NCBI RefSeq assembly: GCF_037975245.1
Contig: NC_092574.1
Location: 3,257,001-3,321,000, forward strand
DNA length: 64,000 nt
DNA from: Apostichopus japonicus
Taxonomy: Eukaryota; Echinodermata; Holothuroidea; Aspidochirotida; Stichopodidae
Direction: 5' to 3'
The notes below the pieces were generated by a model, which saw only the letters and a list, made by a program, of their open reading frames with translations, did no database searches and had not been told where the DNA came from. Numbering within the stretch: position 1 is the stretch's first letter; each line of letters opens with the position of its first letter. Made by a program: the position numbers and the translations under genes. Below, piece after piece: positions 28,474 to 43,600 of this stretch.

Positions 28474-29160
28474 CGCACATTCGATTGATCGGTACCGCAC
28501 ATTCGATTTATCGGCAACGCACATTCGATTGATCGGTACCGCACATTCAATTGATCGATACCTCACATTCTGTTTATCGGTACCGCACTTTCTATTTATC
28601 GGCACTGCACATTCCATTTATCGGTACCGCACATACGATTTATCGGTACCGCACATTCGATTTATCGGAACCGCACATTCGATTGATCGGTACCGCACAT
28701 TCGATTGATCGGTACCGCACATTCGATTGATCGGCACCGCACATTCGATTGATCGGTACCGCACATTCGATTCATCCTCACCGCACATTCGATTTATCGG
28801 TACCGCACATTCGATTGATCGATACCTCACATTCTGTTTATCGGTACCGCACTTTCTATTTATCGGCACCGCACATTCCATTTATCGGTACCGCACATAC
28901 GATATATCGGTACCGCACATTCGATTTATCGGAACCGCACATTCGATTGATCGGTACCGCACATTCGATTGATCGGCACCGCACATTCGATTGATCGGTA
29001 CCGCACATTCGATTCTTCCTCACCGCACATTCGATTTATCGGTACCGCACATTCGATTGATCGGTACCGCAAATTCGATTGATCGATACCGCACATTCGA
29101 TTGATCGGCTCCGCACATTCGATTGAACGGCACCGCACATTCCATTTATCGGTACCGCAC
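28268..29160. repeat. 2748-bp-offset segment, copy 1
   Basis: About 890 bp match 31016-31908 at offset 2748 (125 monomers minus two bases). The two missing bases are single losses near 29476 (CGATTTTAGG) and 30782 (CGGTACGCAC) inside the interval. Tags include CACTGCACATTCC and GCACTTTCTATTTATC. Confidence 0.75.
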
Positions 29161-31015
29161 ATACGATTTATCGGTACCGCACATTCGATTGATCGATACC
29201 TCACATTCTGATTATCGGTACCGCACTTTCTATTTATCGGCACCGCACATTCCATTTATCGGTACCGCACATACGATTTATCGGTACCGCACATTCGATT
29301 TATCGGTACCGCACATTCGATTGATCGGTACCGCACATTCGATTGATCGGTACCGCACATTCGATTTATCGGTACGGCACATTCGATTGATCGGAACCGC
29401 ACATTCGATTAATCGGTACCGCACATTCGATTGATCGGTACCGCACATTCCATTTATCGGCAACGCACATTCGATTTTAGGTACCGCACATTCGATTGAT
29501 CGGTAACGCACATTCTATTTATCGGTACCGCACATTCGATTGATCCTCACCGCAAATTCGCTTTATCGGCACCGCACATTCGATTGATCGGTACCGCACA
29601 TTCGATTCAACGGTACCGCACATTCGATTGATCGCCAACGCACATTCGATTAATCGGTACCGCACATTCGATTGATCGGTACCGCACATTCGATTGATCG
29701 GCACCGCACATTCGATTGATCGGTACCGCACATTCGATTGATCGGTACCGCACATTCGATTTATCGGTATCACACATTCGATTAATCGGTACCGCACATT
29801 CGATTGATCGGTACCGCACATTCGATTGATCGGTACCGTACATTCGATTGATCGGTACCGCACATTCTATTCAACGGTACCGCACATTCGATTTATCGCC
29901 AACGCACATTCGATTAATCGGTACCGCACATTCGATTGATCGGTACCGCACATTCGATTGATCGGTACCGCACACTCGATTTATCGGTTCCGCACTTTCG
30001 ATTTATCGGCACCGCACATTCGATTGATCGATAAGGCACATTCGATTGATCGGTACCGCACATTCGATTGTTCGGTACCGCACAATCGATTGATCGGTAC
30101 CGCACATTCGATTGATCGGTACCGCACATTCGATTTATCGGAACCGCACATTCGATTCATCCTCACCGCACATTCGATTTATCGGTACCGCACATTCGAT
30201 TGATCGGTACCGGACATTCGATTGATCGGTACCGCACATTCGATTGATCGGCACCGCACATTCGATTGAACGGCACCGCACATTCCATTTATCGGTACCG
30301 CACATACGATTTATCGGTACCGCACATTCGATTGATCGAAACCGCACATTCGATTGATCGGTACCGCACATTCGATTGATCGGTACCGCACATTCGATTT
30401 ATCGGCACCGCACATTCGATTGATCGATAAGGCACATTCGATTGATCGGTACCGCACATTCGATTGTTCGGAACCGCACAATCGATTGATCGGTACCGCA
30501 CATTCGATTGATCGGTACCGCACATTCGATGTATCGGCAACGCACATTCGATTGATCGGTACCGCACATTCGATTGATCGATACCTCACATTCTATTTAT
30601 CGGTACCGCACTTTCTATTTATCGGCACTGCACATTCTGTTTATCGGTACCGCACATACGATTTATCGGTACCGCACATTCGATTTATCGGAACCGCACA
30701 TTCGATTGATCGGTACCGCACATTCGATTGATCGGTACCGTACATTCGATTGATCGGTACCGCACATTCGATTCAACGGTACGCACATTCGATTTATCGC
30801 CAACGCACATTCGATTAATCGGTACCGCACATTCGATTGATAGGTACCGCACATTCGATTGATCGGTACCGCACATTCGATTGTTCGGTACCGCACAATC
30901 GATTTATCGGTTCCGCACTTTCGATTTATCGGCACCGCACATTCGATTGATCGATAAGGCACATTCGATTGATCGGTACCGCACATACGATTTATCGGTA
31001 CCGCACATTCGATTT
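29161..31015. repeat. Mosaic block between 2748-bp copies
   Basis: Reuses the CAACGG, TATCGCCAACGC, GTATCACAC and GATAAGGCAC monomer strings in shuffled order. Part of it (about 30350-30780) recurs at offset 1583 near 31937-32363. The monomers at 29476 and 30782 are 21 bp. I see no gene. Confidence 0.65.
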
Positions 31016-33000
31016 ATCGGTATCACACATTCGATTTATCGGTACCGCACATTCGATTGATCGGTACCGCACATTCGATTGTTCGGTACCGCACAATCGA
31101 TTTATCGGTTCCGCACTTTCGATTTATCGGCACCGCACATTCGATTGATCGATAAGGCACATTCGATTGATCGGTACCGCACATTCGATTGTTCGGTACC
31201 GCACAATCGATTGATCGGTACCGCACATTCGATTGATCGGTACCGCACATTCGATTTATCGGCAACGCACATTCGATTGATCGGTAAAGCACATTCGATT
31301 GATCGATACCTCACATTCTGTTCATCGGTACCGCACTTTCTATTTATCGGCACTGCACATTCCATTTATCGGTACCGCACATACGATTTATCGGTACCGC
31401 TTATTCGATTTATCGGAACCGCACATTCGATTGATCGGTACCGCACATTCGATTGATCGGTACCGCACATTCGATTGATCGGCACCGCACATTCGATTGA
31501 TCGGTACCGCACATTCGATTCATCCTCACCGCACATTCGATTTATCGGCACCGCACATTCGATTGATCGATACCTCACATTCTGTTTATCGGTACCGCAC
31601 TTTCTATTTATCGGCACCGCACATTCCATTTATCGGTACCGCACATACGATTTATCGGTACCGCACATTCGATTTATCGGAACCGCACATTCGATTGATC
31701 GGTACTGCACATTCGATTGATCGGCACCGCACATTCGATTGATCGGTACCGCACATTCGATTCATCCTCACCGCACATTCGATTTATCGGTACCGCACAT
31801 TCGATTGATCGGTACCGCACATTCGATTGATCGGTACCGCACATTCGATTGATCGGCACCGCACATTCGATTGAACGGCACCGCACATTCCATTTATCGG
31901 TACCGCACATTCGATTGATCGGAACCGCACATTCGATTGATCGGTACCGCACATTCGATTGATCGGTACCGCACATTCGATTTATCGGCACCGCATATTC
32001 GATTAATCGATAAGGCACATTCGATTGATCGGTACCGCACATTCGATTGTTCGGTACCGCACAATCGATTGATCGGTACCGCACATTCGATTGATCGGTA
32101 CCGCACATTCGATTTATCGGCAACGCACATTCGATTGATCGGTACCGCACATTCGATTGATCGATACCTCACATTCTATTTATCGGTACCGCACTTTCTA
32201 TTTATCGGCACTGCACATTCCATTTATCGGTACCGCACATACGATTTATCGGTACCGCACATTCGATTTATCGGAACCGCACATTCGATTGATCGGTACC
32301 GCACATTCGATTGATCGGTACCGCACATTCGATTGATCGGTACCGCACATTCGATTCAACGGTACCGCACATTCGATTTATCGCCAACGCACATTCGATT
32401 AATCGGTACCTCAAATTCGATTGATCGGTACCGCACAATCGATTTATCGGTTCCGCACTTTCGATTTATCGGCACCGCACATTCGATTGATCGATAAGGC
32501 ACATTCGATTGATCGGTACCGCACATTCGATTGTTCGGTACCGCACAATCGATTGATCGGTACCGCACATTCGATTGATCGGTACCGCACATTCGATTTA
32601 TCTGCAACGCACATTCGATTGATCGGTACCGCACATTCGATTGATCGATACCTCACATTCTGTTCATCGGTACCGCACTTTCTATTTATCGGCACTGCAC
32701 ATTCCATTTATCGGTACCGCACATACGATTTATCGGTACCGCACATTCGATTTATCGGAACCGCACATTCGATTGATCGGTACCGCACATTCGATTGATC
32801 GGAACCGCACATTCGATTGATCGGCACCGCACATTCGATTGATCGGTACCGCACATTCGATTGATCCTCACCGCACATTCGATTTATCGGTACCGCACAT
32901 TCGATTGATCGGTACCGCACATTCGATTGATCGGTACCGCACATTCCATTAATCGGCAACGCACATTCTGTTTATCGGTACCGCACATTCGATTTATCGG
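31016..33000. repeat. 2748-bp-offset copy 2 and 1342-bp repeat
   Basis: Begins with the second copy of 28268-29160. Bases about 31080-31460 recur at about 32422-32800 (offset 1342, 61 monomers), including the rare TTCATCGGTACCGCACTTTC monomer. The order of sub-blocks differs between copies, which indicates repeated exchange. Confidence 0.7.
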
Positions 33001-36000
33001 TACCGCACATTCGATTGATCCTCACCGCACATTCGATTGATCGGTACCGCATATTCGATTGATCGGTACCGCACATTCGATTGATCGGTACCGCACATTC
33101 GATTGATCAGCACCGCACATTCGATTGATCGGTACAGCACATTCGATTTATCGGTACCGCACATTCGATTTATCGGAACCGCACATTCGATTGATCGTCA
33201 CCGCACATTCGATTGATCGGTACCGCACACTCGATTTATCGGCAATGCACATTCGATTTATAGGTACCGCACATTCGATTGATCGGTACCGCACATTCTA
33301 TTGTTCGGTACGGCACAATCGATTTATCGGTTCCGCACTTTCGATTTATCGGCACCGCACATTCGATTGATCGATATGGCACATTCGATTGATCGGTACC
33401 GCACATTCGATTGTTCGGTACCGCACAATCGATTGATCGGCACCGCAAATTCGATTGATCGTTACCGCACATTCGATTAATCGGTACCGCACATTAGATT
33501 TATCGGCAACGCACATTCGATTAATCGGTACCGCACATTCGACTGATCGGTACCGCACATTCGATTTATCGGTACCGCACATCTATTTATCGGTACCACA
33601 CATTCGATTGATCCTCACCGCACATTCGATTTATCGGTACCGCACATTCGATTGATCGGTACCGCACATTCGATTTATCGGAACCGCACATTCGATTGAT
33701 CCTCACCGCACATTCGATTTATCGGTACCGCATATTCGATTGATCGTCATCGCACATTCGATTGATCGTCACCGAACATTCGATTGATCGGTACCGCACA
33801 TTCGATTGATCGGCAACGCACATTCGATTGATCGGTACCGCACATTCGATTGATCGATACTTCACATTCTGTTTATCGGTACCGCACATTCGATTGATCG
33901 GCACCGCATATTCCATTTATCGGTACCGCACATACGATTTATCGGTACCGCACATTCGATTTATCGGAACCGCACATTCGATTGATCGTCATCGCACATT
34001 CGATTGATCGGTACCGCACACTCGATTATCGGCAACGCACATTCGATTTATAGGTACCGCACATTCGATTGATCGGTACCGCACATTCGATTGATCGATA
34101 CCTCACATTCTGTTTATCGGTACCGCACATTCGATTTATCGGCAACGCATATTCCATTTAACGGTACCGCACATTCGATTGATCGGTACCGCACATTCGA
34201 TTGATCGGCACCGCACATTCGATTGATCGGTACCGCACATTCGATTGATCGGTACCGCACATTCGATTTATCGGTACCGCACATTCGATTTATCGGTACC
34301 GCACATTCGATTGATCGGTACCGCACATTCGATTGTTCGGTACCGCACAATCGATTGATCGGTACCGCACATTAGATTTATCGGCAACGCACATTCGATT
34401 TATAGGTACCGCACATTCGATTGATCGGTACCGCACATTCGATTTATCGGAACCGCACATTCTATTTATCGGTACCACACATTCGATTGATCCTCACCGC
34501 AAATTCGATTTATCGGTACCGCACAATCGATTAATCGGTACCGCACATTCGATTGACCGGCACCGCACATTCGATTGATCGGTACCGCACATTCGATTGA
34601 TCGGTACCGCACATTCGATTGTTCGGTACCGCACAATCGCTTGATCGGCACCGCACATTCGATTGATCGTTACCGCACATTCCATTAATCGGTACCGCAC
34701 ATTATATTGATCGGCAACGCACATTCCATTAATCGGTACCGCACATTCAATTGATCGGTACCGCACATTCTGTTTATCAGTACCGCACATTCCATTTATC
34801 GGTACCGCACATTCCATTTATCGGTACCGCACATACGATTTATCGGTACCGCACATTCGATTTATCAGTACCGCACATTCGATTGATCGGTACCACACAT
34901 TCGATTGATCGGTACCGCACATTCGATTTATCGGTACCGCACATTCGATTTATCGGCAACGCACATTCGATTTATAGGTACCGCACATTCGATTGATCGG
35001 TACCGCACATTCGATTGATCGTCTTCGCACATTCGATTTATCGGAACCGCACATTCTATTTATCGGTACCACACATTCGATTTATAGGTACCGCACATTC
35101 TGTTTATCAGTACCGCACATTCAATTTATCGGTACCGCACATTCGATTTATCGGTACCGCACATTCGATTGATCGGTACCGAACATTCGATTTATCGGCA
35201 ACGCACATTCGATTAATCGGTACCGCAGATTCGATTGATCGGTACCGCACATTCGATTGATCGATAAGGCACATTAGATTGATCGGTACCGCACATTCGA
35301 TTCATCGTCACCGCACATTCGATTGATCGGCAACGCACATTCGATTAATCGGTACCGCACATTCGATTGATCGGTACCGCACATTCGATTGATCCGCACC
35401 GCACATTCGATTGAGCGGTACCGCACATTCGATTGATCGATACCTCACTTTCTGTTTATCGGTACCGCACTTTCGATTTATCGGCACCGCACATTCCATT
35501 TATCGGTACCGCACATACGATTTATCGGTACCGCACATTCGATTTATCGGAACCGCACATTCGATTGATCGGTACCGCACATTCGATTGATCGGTACCGC
35601 ACATTCGATTTATCGGCAACGCACATTCGATTTATAGGTACCGCACATTCGATTGATCAGTACCGCACATTCGATTTATCGGAACCGCACATTCTATTTA
35701 TCGGTACCACACATTCGATTGATCCTCACCGCAAATTCGATTTATCGGTACCGCACATTCGATTAATCGGTACCGCACATTCGATTGATCGGCACCGCAC
35801 ATTCGATTGATCGGTACCGCACATTCGATTGATCGGTACCGCACATTCGATTTATCGGTACCGCACATTCGACTTATCGGTACCGCACATTCGATTGATC
35901 GGTACCGCACATTCGATTGATCGGTACCGCACATTCGATTTATCGGCACCGCACATTCGATTGATCGGTACGGCACATTCGATTGATCCTCACCGCACAT

Positions 36001-36399
36001 TCGATTTATCGGTACCGCACATTCGATTGATCGGTACCGCACATTCGATTGATCGGTACCGCACATTCCATTAATCGGCAACGCACATTCTGTTTATCGG
36101 TACCGCACATTCGATTGATCGGTACCGCACATTCGATTTATCGGTACCGCACATTCGATTGATCGGAACCGCACATTCGATTGATCGGTACCGCACATTC
36201 GATTTATCGGCAACGCACATTCGATTTATCGGTACCGCACATTCGATTGATCGGTACCGCACATTCGATTGATCGTCTTCGCACATTCGATTGATCGTCA
36301 CCGCACATTCGATTGATCGATACCGCACAATCGATTTATCGGCACCGCACATTTAATTTATCGGTACCGCACATTCGATTGATCGGCACCGCACATTCG
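33001..36399. repeat. Older transition zone related to the 4221-bp HOR
   Basis: About 33240-33660 matches 37413-37830 at offset 4177 (190 monomers minus three bases, from losses near 33583, 34027 and 36492). About 34114-34350 resembles 40117-40353. More base differences separate these from the 4221-bp copies than separate those copies from each other, so this looks like an older relative. A 21-bp monomer (CTCGATTATCGG) lies near 34027. Confidence 0.68.
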
Positions 36400-36801
36400 A
36401 TTGAGCGGTACCGCACATTCGATTGATCGATACCGCACATTCGATTTATCGGCAACGCACATTCTGTTTATCGATACCGCACATTCGATTGATCCTCACC
36501 GAAATTCTATTTATCGGCACCGCACATTCGATTGATCGGTACCGCACATTCGATTGATCGGTACCGCACATTCTATTTATCGGCAACGCACATTCGATTT
36601 AAAGGTACCGCACATTCGATTGATCGATAAGGCACATTCCATTTATCGGTACCGCACATTCGATTTATCGGTACCGCACATTCGATTGATCCTCACCGCA
36701 CATTCGATTGATCGGTACCGCATATTCGATTGATCGGTACCGCACATTCGATTGATCGGTACCGCACATTCGATTGATCGGCACCGCACATTCTATTGAT
36801 C

Positions 36802-39307
36802 GTTACCGCACATTCGATTGATCGTCATCGCACATTCGATTGATCGTCACCGCACATTCGATTGATCGGTACCGCACATTCGATTGATCGGCACCGCACA
36901 TTCGATTGATCGGTACAGCACATTCGATTGATCGATACCTCACATTCTGTTTATCGGTACCGCACATTCGTTTGATCGGCACCGCATGTTCCATTGATCG
37001 GTACCGCACATACGATTTATCGGTACCGCACATTCGATTTATCGGAACCGCACATTCGATTGATCGTCATCGCACATTCGATTGATCGGTACCGCACACT
37101 CGATTTATCGGCAACGCACATTCGATTTATAGGTACCGCACATTCGATTGATCGGTACCGCACATTCGATTGATCGATACCTCACATTCTGTTTATCGGT
37201 ACCGCACATTCGATTTATCGGCACCGCATATTCCATTTAACGGTACCGCACATTCGATTGATCGGTACCGCACATTCGATTGATTGGCACCGCACATTCG
37301 ATTGATCGGCACCGCACATTCGATTGATCGGTACCGCACATTCGATTGATCGGTACCGCACATTCGATTTATAGGTACCGCACATTCGATTGATCGGTAC
37401 CGCACATTCGATTTATCGGTACCGCACATTCGATTTATCGGTACCGCACATTCGATTGATCGGTACCGCACATTCTATTGTTCGGTACGGCACAATCGAT
37501 TTATCGGTTCCGCACTTTCGATTTATCGGTACCGCACATTCGATTGATCGATATGGCACATTCGATTGATCGGTACCGCACATTCGATTGTTCGGTACCG
37601 CACAATCGATTGATCGGCACCGCAAATTCGATTGATCGTTACCGCACATTCGATTAATCGGTACCGCACATTAGATTTATCGGCAACGCACATTCGATTA
37701 ATCGGTACCGCACATTCGATTGATCGGTACCGCACATTCGATTTATCGGTACCGCACATCTATTTATCGGTACCACACATTCGATTGATCCTCACCGCAA
37801 ATTCGATTTATCGGTACCGCACATTCGATTGATCGGTACCGCACATTCGATTTATCGGTACCGCACATTCGATTGATCGGTACCGCACATTCGATTGATC
37901 GGTACTGCACATTCGATTTATCGATAAGGCACATTCCATTTATCGGTACCGCACATTCGATTCATCGGTACCGCACATTCGATTGATCCTCACCGTACAT
38001 TCGATTTATCGGTACCGCATATTCGATTGATCGGTACCGCACATTCGATTGATCGGTACCGCACATTCGATTGATCGTCATCGCACATTCGATTGATCGT
38101 CACCGCACATTCGATTGATCGGTACCGCACATTCGATTGATCGGCACCGCACATTCGATTGATCGGTACAGCACATTCGATTGATCGATACCTCACATTC
38201 TGTTTATCGGTACCGCACATTCGTTTGATCGGCACCGCATGTTCCATTGATCGGTACCGCACATACGATTTATCGGTACCGCACATTCGATTTATCGGAA
38301 CCGCACATTCGATTGATCGTCATCGCACATTCGATTGATCGGTACCGCACACTCGATTTATCGGCAACGCACATTCGATTTATAGGTACCGCACATTCGA
38401 TTGATCGGTACCGCACATTCGATTGATCGATACCTCACATTCTGTTTATCGGTACCGCACATTCGATTTATCGGCACCGCATATTCCATTTAACGGTACC
38501 GCACATTCGATTGATCGGTACCGCACATTCGATTGATTGGCACCGCACATTCGATTGATCGGCACCGCACATTCGATTGATCGGTACCGCACATTCGATT
38601 GATCGGTACCGCACATTCGATTTATAGGTACCGCACATTCGATTGATCGGTACCGCACATTCGATTTATCGGTACCGCACATTCGATTTATCGGTACCGC
38701 ACATTCGATTGATCGGTACCGCACATTCTATTGTTCGGTACGGCACAATCGATTTATCGGTTCCGCACTTTCGATTTATCGGTACCGCACATTCGATTGA
38801 TCGATATGGCACATTCGATTGATCGGTACCGCACATTCGATTGTTCGGTACCGCACAATCGATTGATCGGCACCGCAAATTCGATTGATCGTTACCGCAC
38901 ATTCGATTAATCGGTACCGCACATTAGATTTATCGGCAACGCACATTCGATTAATCGGTACCGCACATTCGATTGATCGGTACCGCACATTCGATTTATC
39001 GGTACCGCACATCTATTTATCGGTACCACACATTCGATTGATCCTCACCGCAAATTCGATTTATCGGTACCGCACATTCGATTGATCGGTACCGCACATT
39101 CGATTTATCGGTACCGCACATTCGATTGATCGGTACCGCACATTCGATTGATCGGTACTGCACATTCGATTTATCGATAAGGCACATTCCATTTATCGGT
39201 ACCGCACATTCGATTCATCGGTACCGCACATTCGATTGATCCTCACCGTACATTCGATTTATCGGTACCGCATATTCGATTGATCGGTACCGCACATTCG
39301 ATTGATC
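36802..39307. repeat. 1253-bp nested tandem duplication
   Basis: Two units of 57 monomers minus one base; each carries the 21-bp monomer GCACATCTATTTATC (near 37758 and 39011), the TTGTTCGGTACGGCACAATC monomer and the CATTCGTTTGATC and GCATGTTCC pair. The same nested pair recurs at 41023-43528 in the second 4221-bp copy. Confidence 0.87.
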
Positions 39308-40074
39308 GGTACCGCACATTCGATTGATCGGCACCGCACATTCTATTGATCGTTACCGCACATTCGATTGATCGGTACCGCACATTCGATTGATCGATAC
39401 CTCACATTCTGTTTATCGGTACCGCACATTCGATTGATCGGCACCGCATATTCCATTTATCGGTACCGCACATACGATTTATCGGTACCGCACATTCGAT
39501 TTATCGGAACCGCACATTCGATTGATCGTCATCGCACATTCGATTGATCGGTACCGCACACTCGATTTATCGGCAACGCACATTCGATTTATAGGTACCG
39601 CACATTCGATTGATCGGTACTGCACATTCGATTTATCGATAAGGCACATTCCATTTATCGGTACCGCACATTCGATTCATCGGTACCGCACATTCGATTG
39701 ATCCTCACCGTACATTCGATTTATCGGTACCGCATATTCGATTGATCGGTACCGCACATTCGATTGATCGGTACCGCACATTCGATTGATCGGCACCGCA
39801 CATTCTATTGATCGTTACCGCACATTCGATTGATCGGTACCGCACATTCGATTGATCGATACCTCACATTCTGTTTATCGGTACCGCACATTCGATTGAT
39901 CGGCACCGCATATTCCATTTATCGGTACCGCACATACGATTTATCGGTACCGCACATTCGATTTATCGGAACCGCACATTCGATTGATCGTCATCGCACA
40001 TTCGATTGATCGGTACCGCACACTCGATTTATCGGCAACGCACATTCGATTTATAGGTACCGCACATTCGATTG
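39151..40074. repeat. 462-bp nested tandem duplication
   Basis: Twenty-one monomers repeated twice (39151-39612, 39613-40074), running from TACTGCACATTCG through GATAAGGCACATTCC, CACCGTACATTCG and GATACCTCAC to CACACTCGATTTATC. Present again at 43372-44295. Confidence 0.85.
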
Positions 40075-40425
40075 ATCGGTACCGCACATTCGATTGATCG
40101 ATACCTCACATTCTGTTTATCGGTACCGCACATTCGATTTATCGGCAACGCATATTCCATTTAACGGTAACGCACATTCGATTGATCGGTACCGCACATT
40201 CGATTGATCGGCACCGCACATTCGATTGATCGGTACCGCACATTCGATTGATCGGTACCGCACATTCGATTTATCGGTACCGCACATTCGATTTATCGGT
40301 ACCGCACATTCGATTGATCGGTACCGCACATTCGATTGTTCGGTACCGCACAATCGATTGATCGGTACCGCACATTAGATTTATCGGCAACGCACATTCG
40401 ATTGATCGGCACCGCACATTCGATT

Positions 40426-40620
40426 TATCGGTACCGCACATTCTATTGATCGGTACCGCACATTCTTTTAATCGGTACCGAACGTTCTATTAATCGGTAC
40501 CGCACATTCTATTGATTGTCACCGAACATTCTATTGATCGGTACCGCACATTCCATTAATCGGTACCGCACATTCTATTGATCGGTACCGAACATTATAA
40601 TGATTGGTACCGCACATTCG
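40426..40620. repeat. Domain II block inside domain I
   Basis: About nine TCTATT-type monomers bounded by domain I monomers on both sides. They are identical in order to 44647-44841, the true start of domain II, and to the sequence just right of the island scars at 52863 and 57131. The block is here because the 4221-bp duplication copied it, not because of a separate insertion. Confidence 0.85.
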
Positions 40621-43600
40621 ATTGATCGGTACCGCACATTCGATTGATCGATACCGCACATTCGATTTATCGGCAACGCACATTCTGTTTATCGATACCG
40701 CACATTCGATTGATCCTCACCGAAATTCTATTTATCGGCACCGCACATTCGATTGATCGGTACCGCACATTCGATTGATCGGTACCGCACATTCTATTTA
40801 TCGGCAACGCACATTCGATTTAAAGGTACCGCACATTCGATTGATCGATAAGGCACATTCCATTTATCGGTACCGCACATTCGATTTATCGGTACCGCAC
40901 ATTCGATTGATCCTCACCGCACATTCGATTGATCGGTACCGCATATTCGATTGATCGGTACCGCACATTCGATTGATCGGTACCGCACATTCGATTGATC
41001 GGCACCGCACATTCTATTGATCGTTACCGCACATTCGATTGATCGTCATCGCACATTCGATTGATCGTCACCGCACATTCGATTGATCGGTACCGCACAT
41101 TCGATTGATCGGCACCGCACATTCGATTGATCGGTACAGCACATTCGATTGATCGATACCTCACATTCTGTTTATCGGTACCGCACATTCGTTTGATCGG
41201 CACCGCATGTTCCATTGATCGGTACCGCACATACGATTTATCGGTACCGCACATTCGATTTATCGGAACCGCACATTCGATTGATCGTCATCGCACATTC
41301 GATTGATCGGTACCGCACACTCGATTTATCGGCAACGCACATTCGATTTATAGGTACCGCACATTCGATTGATCGGTACCGCACATTCGATTGATCGATA
41401 CCTCACATTCTGTTTATCGGTACCGCACATTCGATTTATCGGCACCGCATATTCCATTTAACGGTACCGCACATTCGATTGATCGGTACCGCACATTCGA
41501 TTGATTGGCACCGCACATTCGATTGATCGGCACCGCACATTCGATTGATCGGTACCGCACATTCGATTGATCGGTACCGCACATTCGATTTATAGGTACC
41601 GCACATTCGATTGATCGGTACCGCACATTCGATTTATCGGTACCGCACATTCGATTTATCGGTACCGCACATTCGATTGATCGGTACCGCACATTCTATT
41701 GTTCGGTACGGCACAATCGATTTATCGGTTCCGCACTTTCGATTTATCGGTACCGCACATTCGATTGATCGATATGGCACATTCGATTGATCGGTACCGC
41801 ACATTCGATTGTTCGGTACCGCACAATCGATTGATCGGCACCGCAAATTCGATTGATCGTTACCGCACATTCGATTAATCGGTACCGCACATTAGATTTA
41901 TCGGCAACGCACATTCGATTAATCGGTACCGCACATTCGATTGATCGGTACCGCACATTCGATTTATCGGTACCGCACATCTATTTATCGGTACCACACA
42001 TTCGATTGATCCTCACCGCAAATTCGATTTATCGGTACCGCACATTCGATTGATCGGTACCGCACATTCGATTTATCGGTACCGCACATTCGATTGATCG
42101 GTACCGCACATTCGATTGATCGGTACTGCACATTCGATTTATCGATAAGGCACATTCCATTTATCGGTACCGCACATTCGATTCATCGGTACCGCACATT
42201 CGATTGATCCTCACCGTACATTCGATTTATCGGTACCGCATATTCGATTGATCGGTACCGCACATTCGATTGATCGGTACCGCACATTCGATTGATCGTC
42301 ATCGCACATTCGATTGATCGTCACCGCACATTCGATTGATCGGTACCGCACATTCGATTGATCGGCACCGCACATTCGATTGATCGGTACAGCACATTCG
42401 ATTGATCGATACCTCACATTCTGTTTATCGGTACCGCACATTCGTTTGATCGGCACCGCATGTTCCATTGATCGGTACCGCACATACGATTTATCGGTAC
42501 CGCACATTCGATTTATCGGAACCGCACATTCGATTGATCGTCATCGCACATTCGATTGATCGGTACCGCACACTCGATTTATCGGCAACGCACATTCGAT
42601 TTATAGGTACCGCACATTCGATTGATCGGTACCGCACATTCGATTGATCGATACCTCACATTCTGTTTATCGGTACCGCACATTCGATTTATCGGCACCG
42701 CATATTCCATTTAACGGTACCGCACATTCGATTGATCGGTACCGCACATTCGATTGATTGGCACCGCACATTCGATTGATCGGCACCGCACATTCGATTG
42801 ATCGGTACCGCACATTCGATTGATCGGTACCGCACATTCGATTTATAGGTACCGCACATTCGATTGATCGGTACCGCACATTCGATTTATCGGTACCGCA
42901 CATTCGATTTATCGGTACCGCACATTCGATTGATCGGTACCGCACATTCTATTGTTCGGTACGGCACAATCGATTTATCGGTACCGCACTTTCGATTTAT
43001 CGGTACCGCACATTCGATTGATCGATATGGCACATTCGATTGATCGGTACCGCACATTCGATTGTTCGGTACCGCACAATCGATTGATCGGCACCGCAAA
43101 TTCGATTGATCGTTACCGCACATTCGATTAATCGGTACCGCACATTAGATTTATCGGCAACGCACATTCGATTAATCGGTACCGCACATTCGATTGATCG
43201 GTACCGCACATTCGATTTATCGGTACCGCACATCTATTTATCGGTACCACACATTCGATTGATCCTCACCGCAAATTCGATTTATCGGTACCGCACATTC
43301 GATTGATCGGTACCGCACATTCGATTTATCGGTACCGCACATTCGATTGATCGGTACCGCACATTCGATTGATCGGTACTGCACATTCGATTTATCGATA
43401 AGGCACATTCCATTTATCGGTACCGCACATTCGATTCATCGGTACCGCACATTCGATTGATCCTCACCGTACATTCGATTTATCGGTACCGCATATTCGA
43501 TTGATCGGTACCGCACATTCGATTGATCGGTACCGCACATTCGATTGATCGGCACCGCACATTCTATTGATCGTTACCGCACATTCGATTGATCGGTACC

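Larger units (their letters stand above)
36400..40620. repeat. 4221-bp higher-order repeat, copy 1
   Basis: 192 monomers minus three bases (losses near 36492, 37758 and 39011). The unit contains a 1253-bp tandem duplication (36802-38054 and 38055-39307) and a 462-bp tandem duplication (39151-39612 and 39613-40074). Its last 195 bp (40426-40620) are domain II monomers: TTCTATTG, CATTCTTTTAATC, CCGAACGTTC, GATTGTCACC. I noticed one base difference from copy 2 (CGGTTCCGCAC near 38760 against CGGTACCGCAC near 42981). Confidence 0.9.

Noticed and set aside
40426-40620. An independent insertion of domain II sequence into domain I
   Set aside because: It is the end of a 4221-bp unit whose second copy ends in the same sequence at the true domain boundary, so duplication explains it.
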